This document shows, in pieces, positions 1 to 7,281 of a DNA stretch of 64,000 nucleotides. This DNA comes from Hydrogenophaga sp. (GTDB lineage Bacteria > Pseudomonadota > Gammaproteobacteria > Burkholderiales > Burkholderiaceae_C). The stretch lies in assembly GCF_014773545.1 (NCBI RefSeq), contig NZ_SDDV01000005.1:147896-211895 (forward strand), in the 5' to 3' direction. The position numbers were made by a program, and so were the translations under genes. The stretch's first letter is position 1, and each line of letters opens with the position of its first letter. Under the pieces are notes generated by a model that was given only the letters and a program-made list of their open reading frames with translations, was not told the DNA's origin and made no database searches.

Positions 1-161
1 TCAGCGGCGACCGCGAGCGCGCAACCGAACTGTTTGCCAAGATGCAGTCGGTGGTTGACATCGTTGCCGACAAAGGCATCTTCCACAAAAACAAGGCCGC
101 GCGCGACAAAAGCCGCCTGGCTGCCAAAGTCAAGGGTCTGGCTGCCGCCGCCGCAGTCTGA
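1..161 (+). CDS. rpsT: 30S ribosomal protein S20 (3' end)
   Basis: This is the last 53 codons of S20, a primary 16S rRNA-binding protein of the small subunit; the 5' part lies left of the window. The visible peptide contains the family C-terminal signature [18 protein letters not shown] and ends in an alanine-rich tail. That strongly basic, helical C-terminus is what S20 uses to bind rRNA. The gene is followed by an intrinsic terminator, which fits a monocistronic gene. Identification is from the conserved C-terminal sequence. Confidence 0.93.
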   Translation, partial: SGDRERATELFAKMQSVVDIVADKGIFHKNKAARDKSRLAAKVKGLAAAAAV

Positions 162-222
162 TACCCCGCAGCCCGCGCGCCCTCGGGCGTGCGCCGTTTG
201 AAACCGGTGCGCTGCCAGCAAA

Positions 223-253
223 AATGAAACAGCCGCCTGCGGGCGGTTTTTTC
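223..253 (+). terminator. Rho-independent terminator of rpsT
   Basis: A GC hairpin CCGCC-TGCG-GGCGG is followed directly by TTTTTT. It starts about 70 bases after the rpsT stop codon and ends before the next gene. Confidence 0.8.
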
Positions 254-296
254 ATGTCCGCACCCATGTCCACACCCTGCCCGCTATGCTTGCCGG

Positions 297-1217
297 GTGA
301 ACGTCGTCCACCTGCTGCTGCCCGATTTCGCACTCATCTTGTGCGGCTATCTGGTGTGCCGCTTCACGCCGCTCAACCGCAGCGTCTGGCAGCCGGTGGA
401 AAATCTGGTTTACTATTTTCTGTTCCCGGTGCTGCTGTTTCACTCGATCGTGAAAAGCCCGCTGGAGCTGGAGCAGACCGCCAGCTTGCTGCTGGCCGGT
501 GTCGGGCTCGGCCTGGGTGGCATTGCGCTGGCGTATTCGCTGCCCTACTGGCCCTGGCTGGGAAAACACATAGACCCGCGGCTGCACGCTGCCAGCGCAC
601 AGGTCGGCTTTCGATTCAACTCCTTTATTGCGCTGGCACTGGCCAGCCAACTGGCTGGGGCGCCTGGGCTGCTGATGGTGGCGATGCTGATTGGCGTGTG
701 TGTGCCGCTGTTCAACGTGGCGGCGGTCTGGCCCATGGCCAGGCACGCCAAGAAAAGTGTGCGGCGCGAGCTGCTGCGCAACCCCTTGATCATAGGCACC
801 GTTTGCGGCCTGAGCGCCAACCTGCTCGGGTTTTCACTGCCAGCGTGGATCGAACCCACGTTCAGCCGCATCGGACAGGCCGCGCTCGCGCTGGGCCTGC
901 TGGCCGCCGGGGCGGGCCTGCAATTCGGTTCACTGGCGACAGCCAAGCTGCTCGGGGTCGGGGTGTTGACGGTCAAGCACCTGGCGCTGCCGCTGCTGGC
1001 GCTGGGCCTGGCGCTGCTGCTACAGCTCGATGCCACCCAGACCACGGTGCTGCTGATGTTCTCGGCCCTGCCCACTGCATCAAGTTGCTACGTGCTGGCT
1101 GCCCGCATGGGTTACGACGCGGCGCACGTGGCCGGTCTGGTTACGCTGTCGACGCTGCTGGGCATGGTGAGTCTGCCGTTCGCAGTCGGTCTGCTGGCCC
1201 GCTGGGCCGGTGGCTGA
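297..1217 (+). CDS. AEC-family (auxin efflux carrier-like) transporter
   Basis: A 306-residue integral membrane protein with roughly eight to ten hydrophobic segments spread over its whole length. Family features are the N-terminal helix with a YxxxRFxPL-type turn, the central LLRNPLIIGTVCGL segment, and the C-terminal SALPTASSCYVLAARMG helix, which is typical of the bacterial AEC/membrane transport protein family (PF03547). Known members export small organic anions such as malate or malonate; the substrate here is unknown. The start is GTG at 297, and no clear ribosome-binding site decides it. The gene is convergent with the lipoprotein gene that follows. Confidence 0.8.
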   Translation: MNVVHLLLPDFALILCGYLVCRFTPLNRSVWQPVENLVYYFLFPVLLFHSIVKSPLELEQTASLLLAGVGLGLGGIALAYSLPYWPWLGKHIDPRLHAASAQVGFRFNSFIALALASQLAGAPGLLMVAMLIGVCVPLFNVAAVWPMARHAKKSVRRELLRNPLIIGTVCGLSANLLGFSLPAWIEPTFSRIGQAALALGLLAAGAGLQFGSLATAKLLGVGVLTVKHLALPLLALGLALLLQLDATQTTVLLMFSALPTASSCYVLAARMGYDAAHVAGLVTLSTLLGMVSLPFAVGLLARWAGG

Positions 1218-1227
1218 AGCCGTCGCC

Positions 1228-1941
1228 TCAGCGCTGCAGCAGCAACTCGATGCGCCGGCCAATGCGCGCCGCCTCCTCGGTTGCTGCACCGGCCTGCGCG
1301 TGCTGCTGCTGCACGCGCAGCCAAGCCAGCAGCGGACGGCGCCAACCCTGCTGCGATGCGGTCTGCACCGCCAAGTCAAGCAGCTCGGGCGTGGCCTGGC
1401 CGCGCCGCAGCAACACGCCCGCACCGACCAGGCGCGCCAGCGGGTCATCGATGGCGGCCAATGCAGCCAGCGTCGGTGCGTCCCCGGCAGCGCCCAGCAA
1501 GCGGCGCTGCGCCGGCGGCAGCAGCGCCGCATCACCCGGCCGTGCAAGCCCGGCCAGGTAGCGGGCGTAGGCCTGCTCAGGCGCGGCGGCGTCTGCCAGC
1601 AAGGCCTCGAACCCCTGGCAAGGCTCGAATTCGAGCGCCGCCACCCGGCTGGCGCAGCGCAGCAGCTCCAGCCGGGCCAGCAGATCGGGCCGGGCGCTGC
1701 GCGCGATTTCGCTGCGCGCGCGCGCAAACTCGGCCGCTTCGACGCGGACGTCGCCACGCAGCCAGGCGGCAATGGCGCGCTCGGCGCTGGCCTTGGCGTT
1801 GCTCTGCCAGTCTGGTGCCGGCGCGCTGGCGCAGGCCGTCAGCAGCACCAGCAGCGCCAGCAGCAGCGGCAACAAGGCCGCAGCGGGGCACGGGAGCGCG
1901 CCGTGCGGGCGCATCGACAAGCAGGTCTTGGACGTGTTCAC
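1228..1941 (-). CDS. Putative lipoprotein, third gene of the Mce locus
   Basis: A 237-residue protein with a hydrophobic N-terminal segment (about residues 20-35) ending in the lipobox LTAC, so it is likely an acylated outer- or inner-membrane lipoprotein. The mature part is alanine/leucine/arginine-rich and looks all-helical, possibly TPR-like. It does not obviously resemble PqiC-type auxiliary lipoproteins. Its start overlaps the stop of the upstream MlaD-like gene by four bases, so the two are translationally coupled and probably act in the same envelope lipid-transport system. The function is not recognised beyond that. Confidence 0.7.
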   Translation of the reverse strand: MNTSKTCLSMRPHGALPCPAAALLPLLLALLVLLTACASAPAPDWQSNAKASAERAIAAWLRGDVRVEAAEFARARSEIARSARPDLLARLELLRCASRVAALEFEPCQGFEALLADAAAPEQAYARYLAGLARPGDAALLPPAQRRLLGAAGDAPTLAALAAIDDPLARLVGAGVLLRRGQATPELLDLAVQTASQQGWRRPLLAWLRVQQQHAQAGAATEEAARIGRRIELLLQR

Positions 1942-2954
1942 GGCAGCACAATCTCGGTCTCGCGCGCAAACGGCCAGCGGCGGTTGATGTCGCTCAGCAA
2001 GTGGTCGATCTGGCGCAAACCAGCCTCAACTTCGGCGCGCAAAACACCCAGGTCGGCGCTGGCGGTGCGCGTGTTGCCGGCTATGGCCTGCGCGTCAAGC
2101 AGCACCGCGTCTACTTTTTGCAGGCTGGCGCGGGCAGCGCTGAGCAAACCGTTGAGCTGCTGCACGCTGGTGCGCAGGTCACTGACCAAAGCACCCTGCC
2201 CCGGTGCGGCCCCTTGACCAAACAACTGCCGGTCGGCGTTGGCGCTCAGACCGTCAAGCCGCAGCAGCAGCGCGTCGGCGCGCGCCAGCAGCGCGTTGCT
2301 GCGCTCGATGGTGTTGATCACCCGGTTCGCGTCGGCTTCGTTGCCCATCAGCACGCCCAGGCCACCCTGCCGGCCTTTGAGTTTGCTGCTCACTTGTTGC
2401 AAGTTGGCCAAGCTCTGCGCCAACGCGGCGTCGGCGCTGGTGAGCGCGTTCAGGTTGTTTAGCAGGTCGCGAATGGAGGCGGTTAGGCGTGGAATTTCGG
2501 CTGCCGCATCGCCGCGCAACACTTCACGCACGGCGCCGTCTTCGAGCACGGGATCGGTCATGATGCCGCTGAAGGCGCGGATGCGCGTCGCCCCCACCAG
2601 GCCGCGCTCCATGGTGAAAATGCTCGAACTGCGCAGCCAATGGGCGTCGCGCCTGGGCACGTCGATCAGAATGCGGGCCCGGCCGTCGGCCGCGAGTTCA
2701 ATGCGCGCCACCCGGCCAATGGGAAAACCAGAAAAAGTCATGTCCATGCCGACCACCACGCCCTCGGAGTCGTCCGACACCAGCACCAGGCGCTGCGTGC
2801 TCTCGAACACGCCGCGTGCATACAACACATACAGCGCTGCACCCAGCACCAGCGCCAACAGCAATAGCAGCAGCAAGGATGCCTTGAATTCGAGGTTTTT
2901 CACCGGCGCCGGCTCGGCTGCCGGGACGGATGCGGGCTTCAAGGGTGGATTCAT
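1938..2954 (-). CDS. MlaD/Mce-domain protein (lipid ABC transporter substrate-binding component)
   Basis: A 338-residue protein with a short cytoplasmic N-terminus, one transmembrane helix at about residues 25-47 (leucine-rich), and then an Mce/MlaD domain (about 50-130). That domain contains the typical VxVGMDMTFSGFPIGRVARI pattern. The rest is a long helical region. Mce proteins form periplasmic rings that bind and pass phospholipids between the membranes. The gene lies six bases downstream of a MlaE-type permease and overlaps the following lipoprotein gene. No MlaF-type ATPase lies in the cluster. Confidence 0.85.
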   Translation of the reverse strand: MNPPLKPASVPAAEPAPVKNLEFKASLLLLLLLALVLGAALYVLYARGVFESTQRLVLVSDDSEGVVVGMDMTFSGFPIGRVARIELAADGRARILIDVPRRDAHWLRSSSIFTMERGLVGATRIRAFSGIMTDPVLEDGAVREVLRGDAAAEIPRLTASIRDLLNNLNALTSADAALAQSLANLQQVSSKLKGRQGGLGVLMGNEADANRVINTIERSNALLARADALLLRLDGLSANADRQLFGQGAAPGQGALVSDLRTSVQQLNGLLSAARASLQKVDAVLLDAQAIAGNTRTASADLGVLRAEVEAGLRQIDHLLSDINRRWPFARETEIVLP

Positions 2955-2960
2955 ATCGGA

Positions 2961-3767
2961 TCAATAATAATTGCCCACCAGCGAGACGATGTTGATCAGC
3001 AGCAGCACCGAGAACAAGCGGGCGAACTCACCCATGTCGCTGCGCCTGGTGTAGCCGCCGCGGGCGTCGCGCTGCGCACAGCCGGCCAGCGGAACGATCG
3101 CCACCGCCAGACTGAAAAACAAGGTTTTCAGGCTGAAAATCAATATCATGCTGGGGGTGAAGACGCTGCCGACGTTGCGCGTATAAGACGGCAGACCCCA
3201 GGGCGAAAAGCCGTAGACGGTGAAATACGTCAGCAGCAAGGCCACCATGCTGCTGACTGCGGCCAGCAGCAAAACCGAAAAAAAACTGCCCAGGGCACGC
3301 GGCAGCAGTTCGCTGCGCAACAACTGCTGCGGGTCTGGCGCGGCGCCGCCACGCAGTTGCAGCGCCAGTTGCTGGCGCACGCGCTGGGCACCGGGCATGG
3401 CGTAGCGCAAGGCGACGAACAGGGCCGCATAGAGCGGAATGAGCTCCAGCACCAGCGTGCGCACCAAGACCTCGAGCGCAAATTGCGACAGACCATAGCT
3501 GTAGGCAGTGGCTACCACGATGCGGATCAGCACCAGGCTGATGAGCGCCGAGAGCACGACAAACCCAGTCAGCAGCGGCGCGCTGGCCAGGTAAATCTGA
3601 CTCAGCACCGCCCGGCGCTGGGCACCTGCGCGGTAGCTTGACGGCACAAACGCCAGCAGTACCATCTGCGCGCCCAGCAGCAACACCCCCCAGCAGGTGC
3701 CGACGCCGGCACGCAGCGTGCGGCCCCAGCGGCTGCAGATGTGGCGCACGGCAGAATAAAGCTTCAT
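2961..3767 (-). CDS. MlaE-family ABC transporter permease
   Basis: A 268-residue protein (start chosen at ATG 3767; an in-frame 12-codon extension lacks support) with about five to six membrane helices. It shows the MlaE family pattern (PF02405): an ELIPLYAALFVALR segment in the middle and a VVGxxxGxxP-like cytoplasmic region partly changed to YGFSPWGLPSY. The permease forms the inner-membrane part of Mce-type retrograde or anterograde phospholipid transporters. It needs a MlaF-type ATPase, which is not encoded next to it. The next gene upstream is the unrelated queG. Confidence 0.8.
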   Translation of the reverse strand: MKLYSAVRHICSRWGRTLRAGVGTCWGVLLLGAQMVLLAFVPSSYRAGAQRRAVLSQIYLASAPLLTGFVVLSALISLVLIRIVVATAYSYGLSQFALEVLVRTLVLELIPLYAALFVALRYAMPGAQRVRQQLALQLRGGAAPDPQQLLRSELLPRALGSFFSVLLLAAVSSMVALLLTYFTVYGFSPWGLPSYTRNVGSVFTPSMILIFSLKTLFFSLAVAIVPLAGCAQRDARGGYTRRSDMGEFARLFSVLLLINIVSLVGNYY

Positions 3768-3821
3768 GTGCGCATGATAGTGCGCGCCGGACCTGCGTCG
3801 CAACAGCCAAGCGCTACACGC

Positions 3822-4910
3822 TCAGCCCTGTGCCAGCGCCCAGGCCACGTGCTCGCGCACCAGGGCGCTGGGGTGTTTGGCGCGCGTTTGCAGGGCAGCA
3901 CGCAGACGGGCGCGCTGCTCAGGAGCGACGCTGGCGCGCAGCGCGTTGCCCAGCGCCAACGCCACATTGCGCAGCCAGCGCTCGTGCCCGATGCGACGAA
4001 TTGGGTTGCCGGCGCTGCGCAGCAAGAATTCCGCTTCGCTCCAGGCCAGCAATTCGATCAGGCTGGCACCCTCGAGTCCGGCGCGCGGGTCGAAATCGGG
4101 CAGCGGGCTGCGCTGCGCGAACTTGTTCCAAGGACAAACCAACTGGCAGTCGTCACAGCCATAAATGCGGTTGCCCAACAGCGCGCGCAGCTCCAGCGGA
4201 ATCGCGCCGGCGTGTTCGATCGTCAGGTAAGAGATGCAGCGGCGTGCGTCCAAACGCTGCGGCCCCACGATGGCCTGCGTCGGACAGGCCACCATGCAAG
4301 CCTTGCAAGCACCACAGTGCGCCGCCACGGGTGCGGTGGCAGGCAAGGCCAGGTCGAGGTAAATCTCGCCCAGAAAGAACATCGAGCCCGCGCTGCGGTT
4401 GAGCACCAGGGTGTGCTTGCCGCGCCAGCCCTGACCGCTGCGAGTGGCCAACTCGGCTTCGAGCACCGGCGCCGAATCGGTGAAAACGCGCTGACCCAGC
4501 GGCCCGACCGCTGCGGCAATGCGCTCGGCCAGACGCTGCAAGCGCACACGCAACACCTTGTGATAGTCGCGGCCGCGGGCGTAGAGCGAGACCACCGCTT
4601 CCTCTGGCCGCTGCAGGCGCTCCAACTCCTGCGCCTGCCAGTTGATCTGGGTCTGGCGCGGCAGATAATCCATGCGCGCGGTCACCACACTCAGCGTGCC
4701 TGGCAGCAGCTCGGCTGGTCGCGCGCGCGCCATGCCGTGGCGTGCCATATAGGCCATTTCACCGTGAAACCCGGCCGCCAGCCAGGCCCGCAAACCAGGC
4801 TCGGCCGCCGAAAGATCAACATCGGACACGCCAATTTGTGAAAATGCAAGCTCCCGGCCCCAGGCCTGAATCTGCGAGACGAGTTGAGTAGCATCAAAAC
4901 CGGGCTTCAT
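3822..4910 (-). CDS. queG: Epoxyqueuosine reductase
   Basis: QueG carries out the last step of queuosine synthesis in tRNA, a cobalamin-dependent reduction of epoxyqueuosine. The 362-residue protein has the conserved acid in FTDSAPVLE (D145), a first Fe-S cluster motif C-x2-C-x2-C-x3-CP at C199, C202, C205 and C209, and the second set at C225 (RRCISY) and C252/C255/C259 (CDDCQLVCPWN). The C-terminus is HEAT-like (residues about 300-362). The frame stays open far upstream, but homology begins at the ATG at 4910. This start lies 27 bases inside the divergent tsaE gene. Confidence 0.95.
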   Translation of the reverse strand: MKPGFDATQLVSQIQAWGRELAFSQIGVSDVDLSAAEPGLRAWLAAGFHGEMAYMARHGMARARPAELLPGTLSVVTARMDYLPRQTQINWQAQELERLQRPEEAVVSLYARGRDYHKVLRVRLQRLAERIAAAVGPLGQRVFTDSAPVLEAELATRSGQGWRGKHTLVLNRSAGSMFFLGEIYLDLALPATAPVAAHCGACKACMVACPTQAIVGPQRLDARRCISYLTIEHAGAIPLELRALLGNRIYGCDDCQLVCPWNKFAQRSPLPDFDPRAGLEGASLIELLAWSEAEFLLRSAGNPIRRIGHERWLRNVALALGNALRASVAPEQRARLRAALQTRAKHPSALVREHVAWALAQG

Positions 4911-5471
4911 GTCCCACCGATTGTAGAAACGACTGCCGCCGGCGACCCGGCGCTCGGGCCGGTCTGGCACGGCTATTGGAGCGACGAAACAGACACGCAA
5001 GCCTTTGCCCGCCAACTGGCCACCTGCCCGGCGCTGGCGCACAGCACGCTGACGCTGCGCGGCGACCTGGGCGCGGGCAAGACCACCCTGGTGCGCCACC
5101 TGCTGCGCGCGCTCGGTGTGCGCGGGCACATCAAAAGCCCCACCTACGCGGTGGTCGAGCCGCACAGCGCAATCGACTGCCCGCTCATGCCGGCCGGCGA
5201 ACCGCTGCAGATCTGGCATTTTGACTTTTATCGCTTCAACGACGCGCGCGAATGGGAAGACGCTGGTTTGCGCGAACTTTTTGCCAGTCCCGGCCTCAAG
5301 CTGGTCGAGTGGCCCGAGCGGGCCGCCGATTTCATGCCCCCGGTAGACGCCGAGATCGACATCGAGCCCGACCCCATGCGCACCGACCCCGATCACGACG
5401 GCGCGCGCCGCGTGCGCGTGCGCGCCCACTCCCCCACCGGCCGCTTGCTGCTGGCGGTGCTGGCGACATGA
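4884..5471 (+). CDS. tsaE: tRNA threonylcarbamoyladenosine biosynthesis ATPase
   Basis: TsaE is the small P-loop ATPase that drives turnover of the TsaBDE complex making t6A37 in ANN-decoding tRNAs. The protein has 195 residues. Walker A is GDLGAGKT (60-67), followed by the switch motif SPTY (85-88) and the HFDFYRF segment and VEWPERA motif of the family. The only start upstream of the homologous region is TTG at 4884, which makes the 5' end overlap queG on the other strand. The stop overlaps the next gene's start (ATGA), so amiC is translationally coupled. Confidence 0.92.
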   Translation: MSSIKTGLHVPPIVETTAAGDPALGPVWHGYWSDETDTQAFARQLATCPALAHSTLTLRGDLGAGKTTLVRHLLRALGVRGHIKSPTYAVVEPHSAIDCPLMPAGEPLQIWHFDFYRFNDAREWEDAGLRELFASPGLKLVEWPERAADFMPPVDAEIDIEPDPMRTDPDHDGARRVRVRAHSPTGRLLLAVLAT

Positions 5472-6973
5472 GACGCGCCTACCATCCAAACCGGCGCACG
5501 CTGCTGTGCACGGGCTCGCTGGTGCTGCTGCTGGGCACGCAACAACTGGCCCATGGCGCCAGCGTGGTGGCGGTGCGCATCTGGCCGGCACCCGAATACA
5601 CCCGAGTGACGATCGAGTCGGACGCTGCGCTCTTGGTGCGCCACACCCAGATGACAAACCCGCTGCAACTGGCGGTTGACATCGAGGGCGTCGACCTGGT
5701 GGCTGGACTGCACGAACTGGTCGGCCAGCTCAGGGCCAGCGACCCCAACATCGCCAGCATTCGGGTGCAGCCGCTGGACGCCCGTCAGGTTCGCTTGACG
5801 ATCGATCTCAAACAAGCCATCAAACCGCAGGTGTTCAACCTGGCGCCGGTGGCGGCGTTTCAGCACCGGCTGGTATTTGACCTCTACCCGCTCAACGCGC
5901 CCGACCCGCTGCAACAATTGATTGCCCAGCGCAACCGTGAACTCGACGCCGCCAGCGAACGCGCGGCCCGCTGGCTCGGACTGGAACCGCGCACAGCCAC
6001 CGGCACCGCTGCGCCCGCCAGCACAGCGCCGGCAGCGAGCAGCACGCAGACCAGCGACCCGCTCGGTGCGCTGATTGCCCAACGCGCGCCGAGCGCGCGC
6101 CCGGGCGTTGCGGGCGGCACGCCACCTGCTGCGCCTGCCGTTGCCGCAGCAAGGACAGCGGCCAGCACTGCCCTCACCAGCCCGGCCAGACCCGCCACGC
6201 CAGTCCTTGCCAACCCGAGTCGACCCGCTGCGCAGACGCGCCGCCACACCGAGCGTCTGATCATTGTCGCGCTCGACCCCGGCCACGGCGGCGAAGACCC
6301 GGGCGCCATCGGCCCCGGCGGCACGCATGAAAAAACCGTGGTGCTGCAAATCGCACGCCGGCTGCGCGAGCGCATCAACGTCAGCCGTGTCAACGGCAAT
6401 CCGATGCGCACCTTCATGACGCGCGACGCCGACTTCTTCATCCCGCTGCAGCGGCGGGTGGAAAAAGCGCGACGCGTGCAGGCCGACCTGTTCATCAGCC
6501 TGCACGCCGACGCTTTTTTCACGCCACGTCCGCAAGGCGCCAGCCTGTTCGTGCTAAGCACCCGGGGCGCCAGCAGTGCGGCAGCGCGCTGGATGGCGCA
6601 ACGGGAAAATGCCGCCGATCTGGTCGGCGGCGTCAACCTGAGCGGCCACGACAGCAGCCTGCATCTCACCTTGTTCGACATGAGCACCACCGCACAAATC
6701 AACGACAGCCTCAGAGTCGGCCGCTCCATGCTGGGCGAGGTGCGTCAGGTCGCCCGCCTGCACAAGCCGCAAGTCGAACAGGCCAACTTTGCCGTGCTGC
6801 GCGCACCCGACATTCCCAGCGTGCTGGTGGAGACCGCCTTTATCAGCAACCCAGACGAAGAAAGACGCCTTAACAGCGAGGCGCACCAAAACGCCCTGGC
6901 CGACGCGCTGCTCAGGGGCATCGTGCGCTATTTCGAGCGCAATCCGCCGCTGGCGCGCAATCGGCAGGTGTGA
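5468..6973 (+). CDS. amiC: N-acetylmuramoyl-L-alanine amidase (AmiC type)
   Basis: A periplasmic zinc amidase that cuts the stem peptide from muramic acid to split septal peptidoglycan. The 501-residue precursor starts with a twin-arginine-like signal region (MRRAYHPNRRT plus a hydrophobic stretch), then an AMIN domain (about 35-145) for septal targeting and a long Ala/Pro-rich linker. The Amidase_3 catalytic domain (about 260-495) follows, with zinc ligands H273 (DPGHGG), E288 (HEKT) and H346 (SLHADAF) and catalytic E455 (VETAF). The ATG overlaps the tsaE stop. The tsaE-amiC pairing is common in proteobacteria. Confidence 0.93.
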   Translation: MRRAYHPNRRTLLCTGSLVLLLGTQQLAHGASVVAVRIWPAPEYTRVTIESDAALLVRHTQMTNPLQLAVDIEGVDLVAGLHELVGQLRASDPNIASIRVQPLDARQVRLTIDLKQAIKPQVFNLAPVAAFQHRLVFDLYPLNAPDPLQQLIAQRNRELDAASERAARWLGLEPRTATGTAAPASTAPAASSTQTSDPLGALIAQRAPSARPGVAGGTPPAAPAVAAARTAASTALTSPARPATPVLANPSRPAAQTRRHTERLIIVALDPGHGGEDPGAIGPGGTHEKTVVLQIARRLRERINVSRVNGNPMRTFMTRDADFFIPLQRRVEKARRVQADLFISLHADAFFTPRPQGASLFVLSTRGASSAAARWMAQRENAADLVGGVNLSGHDSSLHLTLFDMSTTAQINDSLRVGRSMLGEVRQVARLHKPQVEQANFAVLRAPDIPSVLVETAFISNPDEERRLNSEAHQNALADALLRGIVRYFERNPPLARNRQV

Positions 6974-7035
6974 CGGCGCTCTCTGCACCCGGCATCAGAA
7001 GCGATCGTCCAGCGCAGGCGAAATCGGTTGCAGCA

Positions 7036-7078
7036 AGGAAAAAGGGGTTGCTTTCACGTGAAAACAACCCCTCTGCAT
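7036..7078 (-). terminator. Terminator of the tRNA-Val gene, possibly bidirectional
   Basis: The arms GGGGTTG (7044-7050) and CAACCCC (7065-7071) enclose a loop that is itself palindromic around CACGTG. Read on the minus strand, the hairpin is followed by TTTTT directly after the tRNA. On the plus strand there is a weaker T-run a few bases on, which could also serve amiC. Confidence 0.75.
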
Positions 7079-7081
7079 TTT

Positions 7082-7158
7082 TGGTAGGCGCGATTGGACT
7101 CGAACCAACGACCCCCACCATGTCAAGGTGGTGCTCTAACCAGCTGAGCTACGCGCCT
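7082..7158 (-). tRNA. tRNA-Val (anticodon GAC)
   Basis: A full cloverleaf can be folded: acceptor AGGCGCG/CGCGCCT, a D arm with GCTC...GAGC, an anticodon stem CCACC/GGTGG with loop TTGACAT (anticodon GAC), and a T arm with TTCGAGT. The discriminator base is A and CCA is encoded (7082-7084). The sequence closely follows proteobacterial tRNA-Val(GAC). It reads GUC (and GUU) valine codons. It is followed by the hairpin terminator at 7036-7078. Confidence 0.96.
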
Positions 7159-7281
7159 GCTAACCATTCCAAGCCTTTGATTGTAGCAGTTATCTTTCAC
7201 GGCGGCAGATAAAAACCCCTGCTCATGAAACCTGTCACTGCGGGCTTGACCCGAAACCCCGCATGTATCACGTTCAGGCCC

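Noticed and set aside
4911..5657. N-terminal extension of QueG to a 611-residue protein
   Set aside because: The frame is open but is antisense to tsaE and has no homology; QueG proteins begin at the ATG at 4910.
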